In this document: piece by piece, positions 23,701-32,115 of the stretch | How positions within the stretch are numbered: the stretch's first letter is position 1 | Layout: the number at the start of each line of letters is the position of its first letter | Assembly (NCBI GenBank): GCA_944376335.1 | Contig: CALWCH010000013.1 | Span: forward strand, 1 to 49,356 | Origin: an uncultured Clostridia bacterium | Lineage (GTDB): Bacteria; Bacillota; Clostridia; Christensenellales; Borkfalkiaceae | Direction of reading: 5' to 3' | Length of the DNA: 49,356 bases | The notes under the pieces: generated by a model | The model's database searches: none | Told to the model about the DNA's origin: nothing | The model's input: only the letters and a program-made list of their open reading frames with translations | Position numbers and translations under genes: made by a program

Positions 23701-26352
23701 TTTGCGCTGGGTGATGGTGGAAATTTTCTGCCGATAAAATTCGAGATAGAGCGAGAGATAGGACTTTAGGTGCTTGATCTCGGTGAGCATGACCTCGGCG
23801 GCGCAGAACACCTTATCGCGCACTTCCTGCGAATATTCGGTAAGGCCGACGTTCTCGAAGGGCGAGCGGAACACCCCGCCGCACTCCTTGGCGGCTGCCG
23901 CCGCCGTTAAGATCATGCCGCGGCACTCGGAGAGAGAGCGCTCGGTGAGGGAATCGTAGAAGGAGCTCTCGATATCGAGGATGTCGGGCGCATGCTTGTT
24001 TTCAAGGTAGAGAAGGATGGCCTCGTAGACGGAGACGCCGAGGCGGCGCTTTTTATGCAGGGCGAGCATGGGCGCCTTTAAGTCGGCACGCAAGAGTTTT
24101 AGGGTGCGCGCCTTCTCTTCGAAGCCGCCCGCGGTTTCCTCCGCCTTTAAGGAGAGCGTATTTTCGAGACGCCTGAGAACGTCGGCCTTGTCCGTCTTGT
24201 TGGAATGGATCTCAAGGCAGAACTCGCCGATGCCGATGCCGTCGAGCCGCTTTTTGACGACGTCGAGCGCGGCCTTCTTTTCGGCGACGAAGAGTACGCG
24301 CTTGTTGTCCTCGACGGCGTTTGCGATAATGTTGGTGATCGTCTGGCTCTTGCCCGTGCCGGGCGGGCCGTGCAGGACAAAGCTCGCGCCCGTGCGGGAG
24401 AGCGCGACAGCGGCGTATTGCGAACTGTCGGCGGCGAGCGGAATGAGGGTGTCGTTTGGCTCGGCCTCGTCCTCGGAAGGGACGTCCGCTTCGATGCGCG
24501 GGAGCTTCTCCCCCAAAAATGCCGAGACGACGGCGTTCTTTTTGAGCTCATCGAAGTGGTTGCGGATGTCGTTCCACATGAGGTATCGCTGGAAGGAGAA
24601 GGTGGCAAGGTAGGCGTCCTTGGAGACCCCCCAGCCCTTCATGGCGGCCGTTTCGGCGAGGACCATCGCGAGAATTTCGGAAATTTTCAAGGCGGAGACG
24701 TCGCCGCCCAGCCCGCGGATATCGATGTTGAACTCCTGCTTTAAGTATTCGAGCAGCGTGGAATTGACGAAGTACTCCCCGTCTGCCTCGACGGCGAAGT
24801 CCTCATTCCCCTTGGCGCGCTTCATCATGACGGGAACTAAGACGAGCGGGGCAAAGCGCGTCTTATTATCTTCGCGGGAGATATACTTAAGAAAGCCGAG
24901 GGCGAGATAGAGAATTTTCGCGCCCGTCTCTTCGTCGGCCTCGCGGTTGCGGCGGACGAGCCGAAGGGCGGTCTCCGAAGTCGTTTTAGGGTCCTCAAAG
25001 GCGCGTAAAAGCCCCTTTTTGAGCTCGAGAGAAAAGAGCTCCCCCTGAAGCGCGGACTGCGTTTCGAAGAACTTCTCTTCGATGGGCGCACCGCCTTTGA
25101 GGCGCAAACTCCCCTTTTCGGTGAGTTTTTCGTATAGTTGGTCGCAATCGGCGCATTGAAGATGCAAAGCGCTCCTGCCCGTAAAGCTTAAGAGGGCGTT
25201 CTTCGTGGTGAGGTCTAAAAGGCGGCGCTCCCACTGGCGGTTCTTGGAGCGGAGCGCTTCGCCGCCCAGCTTATCAAATTCGGGCAGGGGTGCGGGGGCA
25301 GCGCTGTCCGTCATCTCCTCCTCGCGGATGAGTTCGTACCCCTTCCCGCTCTTGCCGCGTAAGGGGAGCGGCCTTCTCCCGCCGATGCGGCAGCGGGCGA
25401 TATCGACAAAGCACTCATATGCCCCTTCGGAAATTTTGCGTTTAAAGTGCGCCTCGGATGCGGTGTAGGCGGCGTTCCCGCCCGCGAAGATGTCCTCGAC
25501 GTCGAAAAAGCATAAGTTGTTGATGCCGTCCGAGCAGTACTTCGCGACGATGTCACAATCGTCCGTCACGGGGTCCAAAAAACAGCTGTCGTACAGCCAT
25601 GCGCCGACGCCAACTTCGCTCTTGCCAAGCGCCAAAACGGGATGCAGGCCCGCCGCCTCTAAGCAGGACGCCGCAAAGACGGCAAGCTCCAGGGCGTTGG
25701 CTTTCTTTGAGCGCAGGAGAGAGCCTTCCCTGACGGCGGAGAGGGGCTGAGAGAGATCGGCTTCGCCGTCCTTCTCGATGTCCTCGCCGCGGAGGGCGGC
25801 AAACACGGCGGCGGCGGCACGGCGCACGGCGTTTTTGTCTGCGCCTGCATAACCGTAAAATTCGGGGCTTAGTTTCCACTTTTTGAGGCGTTCGCCCGCC
25901 TCGCTCAAGATGCGCGAACAGTCGGCAAGTTTGGGGCGTACGAAGCCCGAGAGCCGCTCGGCAATGCCCGAGAGCCCCTCCCACCAGTCGTAGGGAAGGA
26001 CAGTGACGGACGAGGACGCCGAAGAGAGCTCCTTTTTGTTCAAAGAGAGGACGGCGGTGACTTCGACCTGGCGCAAAGCCTCCCCTTCCGAGAGGAAGGC
26101 GGGGCTGAATACCCCTTCCGCGGTGAGTTCGACGGCGCTCTCGAAAGGCACTTCCACTTCCTCTTCGAAGGGCACGAGAAGGCCGTCTTTATCCGAGACG
26201 GCGACGGAGACGGGCGCGTTTTCGCTTGATAGATTGCGCACCTGCACATAGGCGGGCGTCTCGTAAAAATAGTCGCTGTAGCCCACGAACTGAGGGAACC
26301 TCAGCTCTATTTTGACGGTATCCTTGCCGATGCGCTTTTTGCTCTCTGCCAT
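20758..26352 (-). CDS. DUF4011/DUF3320-type superfamily 1 helicase with a Vsr-like C-terminal fold
   Basis: An 1864-residue single frame. Approximate parts: a beta-rich N-terminus (1-120); a transglutaminase-like segment (200-300, with ANALELAVFAASCLEAAGL); DUF4011 (from about 370, NRQWERRLLDLTTKNALLSF); helicase core with Walker A GPPGTGKSQT near 660, FDEASQMTTAEA near 1280, GDPKQLPPT near 1305 and NVAVSRAREEM near 1510; a Vsr/MTES_1575-like nuclease fold (1570-1665); and a DUF3320-like C-terminus. In the nuclease fold IDVAVLDP is kept, but the usual IExDG strand reads ILADG, so the glutamate is missing. Relatives occur both as orphans and in phage-defence loci. Here the neighbours are housekeeping. 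It has its own promoter. Confidence 0.85.
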   Translation of the reverse strand: MAESKKRIGKDTVKIELRFPQFVGYSDYFYETPAYVQVRNLSSENAPVSVAVSDKDGLLVPFEEEVEVPFESAVELTAEGVFSPAFLSEGEALRQVEVTAVLSLNKKELSSASSSVTVLPYDWWEGLSGIAERLSGFVRPKLADCSRILSEAGERLKKWKLSPEFYGYAGADKNAVRRAAAAVFAALRGEDIEKDGEADLSQPLSAVREGSLLRSKKANALELAVFAASCLEAAGLHPVLALGKSEVGVGAWLYDSCFLDPVTDDCDIVAKYCSDGINNLCFFDVEDIFAGGNAAYTASEAHFKRKISEGAYECFVDIARCRIGGRRPLPLRGKSGKGYELIREEEMTDSAAPAPLPEFDKLGGEALRSKNRQWERRLLDLTTKNALLSFTGRSALHLQCADCDQLYEKLTEKGSLRLKGGAPIEEKFFETQSALQGELFSLELKKGLLRAFEDPKTTSETALRLVRRNREADEETGAKILYLALGFLKYISREDNKTRFAPLVLVPVMMKRAKGNEDFAVEADGEYFVNSTLLEYLKQEFNIDIRGLGGDVSALKISEILAMVLAETAAMKGWGVSKDAYLATFSFQRYLMWNDIRNHFDELKKNAVVSAFLGEKLPRIEADVPSEDEAEPNDTLIPLAADSSQYAAVALSRTGASFVLHGPPGTGKSQTITNIIANAVEDNKRVLFVAEKKAALDVVKKRLDGIGIGEFCLEIHSNKTDKADVLRRLENTLSLKAEETAGGFEEKARTLKLLRADLKAPMLALHKKRRLGVSVYEAILLYLENKHAPDILDIESSFYDSLTERSLSECRGMILTAAAAAKECGGVFRSPFENVGLTEYSQEVRDKVFCAAEVMLTEIKHLKSYLSLYLEFYRQKISTITQRKLNALRLLARELNAGVYDKYFAGVSEETFNAFFHLNRRLDDILNSYLKHFKSVVDLGRDYSAVKAVLDREGDWRMNKPCMTAAKRLMRQSLHPIPPEDMEKFLRTLVDLHTTIALLRESPLSKSFFDRGGNIVYKKRAEYLEGLYDLHKEAQQTFLDYNPDAFNGMCVRAMSGYTRPVLEGYLKALDAFEAAEDSYLKTTAADRSKIVQEDVLDYFSTKAGALIDNIDMLANWCMYKNTCVKLRSLGLSFISDALESGRLTGENVLAGFEKNVAKNFLELTIPSDPDLARLSAGTLEDTVEKFRTLWEDFSLATRTHIRSDLISRLPQADGEGSLSLELSAFTRLAKSNLRGSGLRALFSEVPELLRRICPCMLMSPITAAQYLEPKADLFDLVIFDEASQMTTAEAVGCIARAKALVVVGDPKQLPPTAFFHSAYVDEENLENEDLESVLDDCLALGMPERHLIWHYRSRHESLIAFSNNMYYGGKLCTFPSPDALESRVRLVPVNGVYDRGFTKVNKKEAEALVQEVIRRLKDPALSRLSMGVVTFSSAQRTAVEKLLTKEIAQKKLDAVAYEREEPLFVKNLENVQGDERDVILFSVCYGPDGAGRVSLNFGPLNQAGGWRRLNVAVSRAREEMLVFSTLRASEIDLNKTSSKGVAGLKAFLEFAEKGRTMLAAPPSSSRPQKGIGQFIADDLSSFGYECRTDVGASEFKIDVAVLDPKDNKTFFLAILADGEKQFSVKDRNILQVQSLKRGNWNVMRVNSVNYYANPKREVKRIKEKLDRLTGAEKRSGAWLEKFSRPYKAVEQSGAEVAAYITGGVNDGEIKARLSLLIAAEEPISRNFLKVRLLETYGIRKTGARVESRLNALIDECKFKRERVLGQDYYYKTDKAIQIGRFRTEGEPALRGETDTTPFEVVSLIKGVLSERVSLYFDELVSIAAEVLHLPRYTEAFVSYMSDCIAFGEQKGILVRSVSDRISLA

Positions 26353-26408
26353 GCTTGCTCCTTATCGCGTGACGCACGTTTTGGTGCGGGAATTTTGCTG
26401 TTCCCCTT

Positions 26409-26437
26409 ATTATACCATTTCCCAAAGGAAATTTCAA
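26409..26437 (-). promoter_or_regulatory. Promoter of the giant helicase gene
   Basis: TTGAAA (26432-26437), 17 nt, TATAAT (26409-26414) on the minus strand, about 55 nt before the start. The spacer contains TTTCC/GGAAA, a small inverted repeat. Confidence 0.8.
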
Positions 26438-26450
26438 CCCCTCGAAAAAC

Positions 26451-26476
26451 AAAAAAGGGCCGCTATAATGCGGTCC
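26451..26476 (-). terminator. Intrinsic terminator after yraN
   Basis: On the minus strand GGACCGC/GCGGCCC (one mismatch) is followed by TTTTTT, starting 4 nt after the yraN stop. It closes the tmk-to-yraN operon. Confidence 0.75.
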
Positions 26477-26480
26477 TCTC

Positions 26481-26840
26481 TCAGATAAATGCCCCTTCGA
26501 AGTATTCGAGCCCTTGCTCGGTGACGGAGGCGACGTCGAATCTTACGGGCACTTCCTCGCCCAGAAGGTCGCAAAGATACAGCGCCATCTTGCGGTAGCG
26601 CTCGCGCTTGCGCTTGTCTATCGCTTCGGACGGCAGCCCGAAGGCGTCCGTTGTCCTCGCCTTGACTTCGACAAGGCAGAAGGTATCCCCCTTCTTTGCG
26701 AGGATGTCCGTCTCGCCGAAGGGCGTTTTGAAGTTGCGCTTTAAGATCTTATAGCCGCGCTTTTTTAAGTATTTGGCGGTGAGAGCCTCTCCCTTCCGTC
26801 CCAAAACTTTGTTACGAAAGTCCTGCGGTGCATCGGGCAT
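26481..26840 (-). CDS. yraN: YraN/UPF0102 endonuclease-like protein
   Basis: A 119-residue UPF0102 protein with a restriction-endonuclease-like fold. D45 (GETDIL), E58 and K60 (LVEVKART) form the PD-(D/E)xK-type site. The start LGRKGEALTAKYLKKRGYKIL is diagnostic. The biological role is unclear. The ATG at 26840 lies inside rnhB, giving a 76-nt overlap; GGGAGGTGG 5 nt upstream strongly supports it. It is the last gene of its operon. Confidence 0.92.
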   Translation of the reverse strand: MPDAPQDFRNKVLGRKGEALTAKYLKKRGYKILKRNFKTPFGETDILAKKGDTFCLVEVKARTTDAFGLPSEAIDKRKRERYRKMALYLCDLLGEEVPVRFDVASVTEQGLEYFEGAFI

Positions 26841-27391
26841 ATGCCCACCTCCCGAATGGCTTGAATGTGCGCCGCCGTGCCGTAGCCCGCGTTGCGCTCG
26901 AAGGCGTACTCGGGATAGAGCGATGCGGCCCGCTCCATGAGTGCGTCCCTATAGACTTTTGCAAGGATGCTCGCCGCGCCGATGCTGCAGACGAGCGCAT
27001 CCCCCTTTATGATGCTCTTTTGCGGAAGGGCGATGTCGAGCGTCAGGTCGCCGTCGGTGAGGACGAGGGAAGGCGTGAGGGAGAGCCCTTCCACGGCGCC
27101 CTTCATGGCTTTGCGCGTCGCCTCGCGGATGTTGATCTTATCGATGGTCCGCTCATTCACCTCGAAGATACAACAGGCAAGGGCGTGCTCTTTTATGTAG
27201 GCGGCAAGCGCTTCCCGCTTCTTCTTTGAAAGCTTTTTGCTGTCGTTGACGCCCGTAAAATCGCAATCGAGCGGCAGAATGACCGCCGCCGCGACGACGG
27301 GCCCTGCAAGCGGCCCCCGCCCCACTTCGTCGACGCCCGCAATATAGGGATATTCCCCCGCGAGCGAACGCTCGTAATCAAGTTTATCCAT
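26765..27391 (-). CDS. rnhB: Ribonuclease HII
   Basis: A 208-residue RNase HII that cleaves RNA in RNA-DNA hybrids and single ribonucleotides in DNA. DEVGRGPLAGPV starts at residue 21, and D21 and E22 are metal ligands. NDSKKLSKKKRE near 49, GDALVCSIGAASILAKV near 130 and the last family motif NAGYGTAAHIQAI near 168 are present. It follows rbgA by 5 nt, the usual order. Its last 76 nt are shared with yraN in another frame. Confidence 0.96.
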   Translation of the reverse strand: MDKLDYERSLAGEYPYIAGVDEVGRGPLAGPVVAAAVILPLDCDFTGVNDSKKLSKKKREALAAYIKEHALACCIFEVNERTIDKINIREATRKAMKGAVEGLSLTPSLVLTDGDLTLDIALPQKSIIKGDALVCSIGAASILAKVYRDALMERAASLYPEYAFERNAGYGTAAHIQAIREVGICPMHRRTFVTKFWDGRERLSPPNT

Positions 27392-27396
27392 GGTGT

Positions 27397-28248
27397 TTAT
27401 ATAAGCCCTGCCTCTCTTGCGTCGTCGACGGTATCAAAGGTGATGCGGCAGAGCTTGCCCTTGCGGAAGTCGTCGATGACGGCGCGTTCGCCGCGCTCGT
27501 AGTCGAACTCCTTCCCCTTGAGCAAAAACCCGCGCTTGGTGCAGACTTGTTCGAGCATTTGAAGCGGGGTGCCTCCATCGATGCCGTACCGCTCTAAAAG
27601 GGCGGCGGGGGCGATTTCAAGAAGGTCCTGAAGGAGGGCGAGGGCGATCTCGTCGAGCTCTAAGATGTCATCGTTGACGCTGCCGATGTAGGCAAGGCGG
27701 CGGGCGAGCGTCTGGTTTGCAAACGAGGGCGGCATGGTGCCGGGGGTATCCATGAGGTCGAACGCGCCGCACTTCACCCACTGTTTGCTGCGCGTGACGC
27801 CCGCTTTATCGCCCGTAACGGCGCGTTTGGCACCCGAAAGGAGATTGATGACCGTGCTCTTGCCCGTGTTGGGAACGCCCGCGACGAGGAAGCGCAAGGG
27901 GCGTGCCATGTCCTTTTCCTTGAGGCGCTGCGCCTTTTCGGCGGCGACGGCGTTCATCGCGGAAACAAGCCCATTCTTGCCGCGCGGGGAGGTGGCATCG
28001 AGCGGATAGACATGCTTCCCCGCCCCCTTCACGGCAGAAAGGAGCGTGTCGGCATTGCCCAGATCCCACTTGTTGAGAAGATAGAGAACGGGCCGCGAGC
28101 CTGCGATGGCGGTGAGTTTTTCGTTATAGGTCGCGGCGGGGGCGCGCGCATCGAGCACGAACACCACCGCATCACTCAAATTGACGTTTTCCTCCATCAT
28201 GCGCATGGCCTTTGCCATGTGCCCGGGGAACCATTGAATGGGCTTCAT
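27397..28248 (-). CDS. rbgA: Ribosome biogenesis GTPase RbgA
   Basis: A 283-residue circularly permuted GTPase needed for late 50S assembly. The G motifs run in permuted order: NKWD (G4, 59-62), GVPNTGKST (G1, 124-132), then DTPG (G3, 167-170). It begins MKPIQWFPGHMAKAMR, typical of YlqF/RbgA. trmD ends one nt before its start region, so the genes are tightly linked. In many Firmicutes rplS lies between trmD and rbgA; it is absent here. Confidence 0.96.
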   Translation of the reverse strand: MKPIQWFPGHMAKAMRMMEENVNLSDAVVFVLDARAPAATYNEKLTAIAGSRPVLYLLNKWDLGNADTLLSAVKGAGKHVYPLDATSPRGKNGLVSAMNAVAAEKAQRLKEKDMARPLRFLVAGVPNTGKSTVINLLSGAKRAVTGDKAGVTRSKQWVKCGAFDLMDTPGTMPPSFANQTLARRLAYIGSVNDDILELDEIALALLQDLLEIAPAALLERYGIDGGTPLQMLEQVCTKRGFLLKGKEFDYERGERAVIDDFRKGKLCRITFDTVDDAREAGLI

Positions 28249-28249
28249 A

Positions 28250-28915
28250 CTATTTCAGAAGGTCGGGGCGCATCTTGCGGGTGACGGCCTCGGCTTGCGC
28301 ACGCCGCCACTTGTCGATCTCGGCGTGGTTGCCGCTTCTGAGCACCTCGGGCACGGTGAGGCCGCGGTACTCGACGGGGCGGGTATATTGAGGGTATTCG
28401 AGAAGGTTTTCGGAGAAGCTCTCCTGCACGAGGGATTCGGGCGAGAGAACGCCGTCGATATAGCGGGCGACGCAGTCGACAACGACCATGGCGGGCAGTT
28501 CCCCGCCCGTCAACACATAGTCGCCGATGCTGAGTTCCTCGTCGATGAAGAGGTCGATGGCGCGCTGGTCGACGCCCTCGTAGTGCCCGCAGAGAAGGAC
28601 GAGGTGGTCCTCTTCGACGAGCTCAAAGACTTTCTCCTGACGGAAGGTCTTTCCCTTGGGGGAAAGATAGATGCGGCGGGCCTTGTGCTCGGGGTCAACG
28701 GCCTCGATGGCAGAGCCGATGGGCTGTGCCATCATCACCATGCCCGCGCCCCCGCCGAAGGGGTAGTCGTCGCACTTCAAGTGCTTATCCTCGGTGTATT
28801 TTCTGATATCGACGACGTCGAGGGTGAGCTTCCCCTCCCGCTGGGCTCTCCCCAAAATGCTCTCGTTGAGCGCCGTAAACATCTCGGGAAAGAGCGTTAA
28901 AATGGTGATCTTCAT
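28250..28915 (-). CDS. trmD: tRNA (guanine-37-N1)-methyltransferase
   Basis: A 221-residue SPOUT methyltransferase that makes m1G37 next to the anticodon, which prevents +1 frameshifting. It starts MKITILTLFPEMF. The trefoil-knot SAM site is seen in LLCGHYEGVDQRAID near 110 and SIGDYVLTGGELPAMV near 130. Length is at the short end of the family (about 220-250). It sits between rimM (9 nt upstream) and rbgA. Confidence 0.96.
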   Translation of the reverse strand: MKITILTLFPEMFTALNESILGRAQREGKLTLDVVDIRKYTEDKHLKCDDYPFGGGAGMVMMAQPIGSAIEAVDPEHKARRIYLSPKGKTFRQEKVFELVEEDHLVLLCGHYEGVDQRAIDLFIDEELSIGDYVLTGGELPAMVVVDCVARYIDGVLSPESLVQESFSENLLEYPQYTRPVEYRGLTVPEVLRSGNHAEIDKWRRAQAEAVTRKMRPDLLK

Positions 28916-28924
28916 GGCATCTCC

Positions 28925-29425
28925 TTACAATACGGCGACTTCGAGAAAGCGCTTTTTGTTGACGGTGAGCTTTTTATGTTCGACGTCCACCTCGGTGACG
29001 ACGCCGCTGACGGCGGGGAAGAGTATCTCTTTGCCGCCGCTTTCGAGGGTGTAGATGTCGCTCGCGGCCTGCCTGATGTCGGTGAGGATGCCCAAGACTT
29101 CCCCTTCCTCGGTGACGACTTCGCTGCCCAATAGATCGACGATGTAGTACCGCCCCTCTTCGGGTTCGGGGGCTTCGTCGCGGTCTAGTTCCAAATTTTT
29201 GCCGCGGAGAAGTTCTGCGGCGTTGCGGTCGGGCACGCCCGAGAGGCCCAAAAAGACGGTGCCGTCGCCCACGCGCACGGAGAGGACGCGCCGCTTTTCG
29301 CCGTCTAAATATAAATTTTTGAACGCCTTGAAGTCCTCAGCGCTGTCGGTAAAGGGCTTGACTTTCAGCTCCCCGCGGATGCCCTGCGGCTTTAGGATGG
29401 TGCCGACGACAAGTCTTTCGCTCAT
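28925..29425 (-). CDS. rimM: 16S rRNA processing protein RimM
   Basis: A 166-residue RimM that aids maturation of the 30S head and binds S19. The N-terminal barrel begins LVVGTILKPQGIRGELKV, and the C-terminal PRC-barrel has GRYYIVDLLGSEV near 95 and ILFPAVSGVVTEVD near 135. Its ATG overlaps the tmk stop (ATGA), so translation is coupled. Confidence 0.95.
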   Translation of the reverse strand: MSERLVVGTILKPQGIRGELKVKPFTDSAEDFKAFKNLYLDGEKRRVLSVRVGDGTVFLGLSGVPDRNAAELLRGKNLELDRDEAPEPEEGRYYIVDLLGSEVVTEEGEVLGILTDIRQAASDIYTLESGGKEILFPAVSGVVTEVDVEHKKLTVNKKRFLEVAVL

Positions 29426-30060
29426 AAAATTTCTCCTTCGAAGAGTTGATCGACGGCGGCGCGGATTCGCATTTGCGTCACGTCCTTATTTTCGTCGCTC
29501 TCGATGACGGCGATATGGTCTCTCTCGCGGAATTTTTCGATGAGGGAGAAGTAGCGCTCGCGGATGAGGCGCTGTTTTTCGAGGGTCTCGTACCGCTCGG
29601 TCTCCCCTCGGCGGGCGACGCGGCGGAAGCTCTCCTCGGTGGAAAGGTCGATGAAGAGGGTAAGATCGGGCCGCACGGCTTTCATTGCAGGCTCGTTGAG
29701 GGCATACACCCATTCGCTCTCCACCATCCCCCCGTTGTAGGCGAGCGAGGAAAGATAGAAGCGGTCTGAAAGCACCGTTATGCCCTCGTCCAAAAGCTTT
29801 AAGATGCCGTTGTGGGTATTGAAGATGTGGTCGAGCCTGTCCGCCGCGAAGAGTGCCGCGACGGTGTGTTCGTTGGTCTCCAGCCGCCCCGTGAGGCAGG
29901 AGCGGAGCAGCGCCCCGAAGGGGCTGTCGGTGGGTTCGCGCGTAGAAACGCAGGGAATGCCCTTTGCCTTCAGATACTTAAAAAGCTGCTTTAACTGCGT
30001 ACTCTTTCCGCTGCCGTCTGCGCCTTCAAAGACGATAAATTTTCCTCTCGCTTGCGTCAT
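29422..30060 (-). CDS. tmk: Thymidylate kinase
   Basis: A 212-residue dTMP kinase that makes dTDP for DNA synthesis. The P-loop is GADGSGKST (13-21), followed by STREPTDSPFG near 42 (DR/E substrate motif) and LSDRFYLSSLAY near 100. The ATG at 30060 is exactly 6 nt after a TATAAT box and has no ribosome site, so the mRNA should start at or beside the A of the ATG. A longer in-frame start (30111) would overlap the promoter and also lacks a ribosome site. It is first of the tmk-rimM-trmD-rbgA-rnhB-yraN operon. Confidence 0.94.
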   Translation of the reverse strand: MTQARGKFIVFEGADGSGKSTQLKQLFKYLKAKGIPCVSTREPTDSPFGALLRSCLTGRLETNEHTVAALFAADRLDHIFNTHNGILKLLDEGITVLSDRFYLSSLAYNGGMVESEWVYALNEPAMKAVRPDLTLFIDLSTEESFRRVARRGETERYETLEKQRLIRERYFSLIEKFRERDHIAVIESDENKDVTQMRIRAAVDQLFEGEIL

Positions 30061-30066
30061 ATGCCC

Positions 30067-30103
30067 ATTATAACAGACGCCCGCGGGAAAGTCAACCGCG
30101 GGC
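30067..30103 (-). promoter_or_regulatory. tmk promoter with -35 box inside an inverted repeat
   Basis: TTGACT (30090-30095), 17 nt, TATAAT (30067-30072) on the minus strand. The perfect 8-bp inverted repeat GCCCGCGG/CCGCGGGC (30079-30086 and 30096-30103) encloses the -35 box and could be an operator or a hairpin ending degV transcription; it has no T-run. Confidence 0.8.
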
Positions 30104-30119
30104 GTGAGCATTTATTGTT

Positions 30120-31001
30120 TTAGTCCTTTTTGAGGGGGATGGGGCGCTTTTCCGCCGTGAAGATGACGCCCAAAGTTCCGGGGCCGCAGTGCGAGCCGAT
30201 GACGGGGCCGACGATCTGACGGACGATCTTGGCATTCGGCCTCTTTTCGAGGATGAGGTCTTTAAGTTTATCGCCTTCCTCCTTGCAGTCGGCATCGACG
30301 ATGTAGACGGGCTTTTCCTCGTCGGAGAGTTCCTCGATGACCTTATTTGCAAGCGTGGTGATCGCCTTCTTGCGGCCGTTGAGCTTGCCGATGACGGAGA
30401 GCCCGCCCGTCTCGTTGAAGGTGAGAAGGGGCTTGAGCCCAAGGAGGGTGCCCGCCACGGCGGCAATGCCCGAACATCTGCCGCCGCGCTTTAAGTGCAT
30501 GAGATCGTCGACGACGAAATACACGGCGACGTGGTCGGTGTAGTCCTTTAAGAAGTTTAAGATTTCCTCGTCGGACGCGCCCTTCTGCTTGAGAAGCGCC
30601 GCCTGCTCCGCCTGGATGCCCGCGCCCAAAGAGATGCTGTTGGTGTCAAACACCGTGCACTTTCTGTCGGGGAACTGCTCCTTGAGTTCGCGGAGGGCGA
30701 GCTCTAAAGACTGGAAGGTGCCGCTCATCGCGTGGGAGAAGGAGACATAGAGAACATCTTCGCCGCGCTCGAAGTAAGGCGTTAGGAACTTCTTATAATC
30801 TTCGGGGTTGAGGGCCTGCGTCTTGGGAATTTCGCCCGCGCGCACCTTTTCGTAGAAGCCCTTGAAGTCGGTCGCTTTACCCAAGTCGTAGAAGTACTCC
30901 TGCCCGCCCACATAGTAGGGCATGGAAATGTAGTCGAGCCCCAGCGCTTCGGCGCGCGTGTACCACAGCTCGCCGTTGGAATCAAAGATCAATACACTCA
31001 T
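30120..31001 (-). CDS. DegV family fatty-acid-binding protein
   Basis: A 293-residue DegV protein. Firmicute DegV/FakB proteins bind a fatty acid and present it to the kinase FakA for phosphorylation and lipid synthesis. Seen here are LIFDSNGELWYTRA at the start, SFSHAMSGTFQSLELA near 100 (serine of the fatty-acid head-group site), DTNSISLGAGIQ near 130 and GPVIGSHCGPGTLGVIF near 270. No FakA is adjacent, so the lipid partner is unknown. The start at 31001 overlaps the stop of a 12-codon upstream frame. It has its own promoter. Confidence 0.92.
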   Translation of the reverse strand: MSVLIFDSNGELWYTRAEALGLDYISMPYYVGGQEYFYDLGKATDFKGFYEKVRAGEIPKTQALNPEDYKKFLTPYFERGEDVLYVSFSHAMSGTFQSLELALRELKEQFPDRKCTVFDTNSISLGAGIQAEQAALLKQKGASDEEILNFLKDYTDHVAVYFVVDDLMHLKRGGRCSGIAAVAGTLLGLKPLLTFNETGGLSVIGKLNGRKKAITTLANKVIEELSDEEKPVYIVDADCKEEGDKLKDLILEKRPNAKIVRQIVGPVIGSHCGPGTLGVIFTAEKRPIPLKKD

Positions 31002-31036
31002 TTTATTATCTTCCCTTGTTGTTTTTTTAGAGACAT
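30998..31036 (-). CDS. Possible 12-residue leader peptide coupled to degV
   Basis: A short frame, MSLKKQQGKIIK, starts about 8 nt after the predicted transcription start, has AGGAG 3 nt upstream, and ends with a TGA that overlaps the degV ATG. Size alone cannot prove it, but placement between promoter and gene with an ATGA junction is suggestive. Confidence 0.3.
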   Translation of the reverse strand: MSLKKQQGKIIK

Positions 31037-31050
31037 ATTCTCCTGTCCTC

Positions 31051-31079
31051 ATTGTACGCTCTTTCGAGAGAACTGTCAA
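31051..31079 (-). promoter_or_regulatory. degV promoter
   Basis: TTGACA (31074-31079) and TACAAT (31051-31056) on the minus strand, 17 nt apart, located just downstream of the mutY stop. Confidence 0.85.
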
Positions 31080-31117
31080 GCGAATGGACAATTTTTCCAA
31101 GGGAAAGGGCAATAATT

Positions 31118-32113
<996 letters not shown>

Positions 32114-32115
32114 GC

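Noticed and set aside
20758-26352. A multi-gene phage-defence island around the giant helicase
   Set aside because: Neighbours on both sides are core genes (holA, comEC, yraN, rnhB), base composition does not change, and no partner gene of a known defence system is present.
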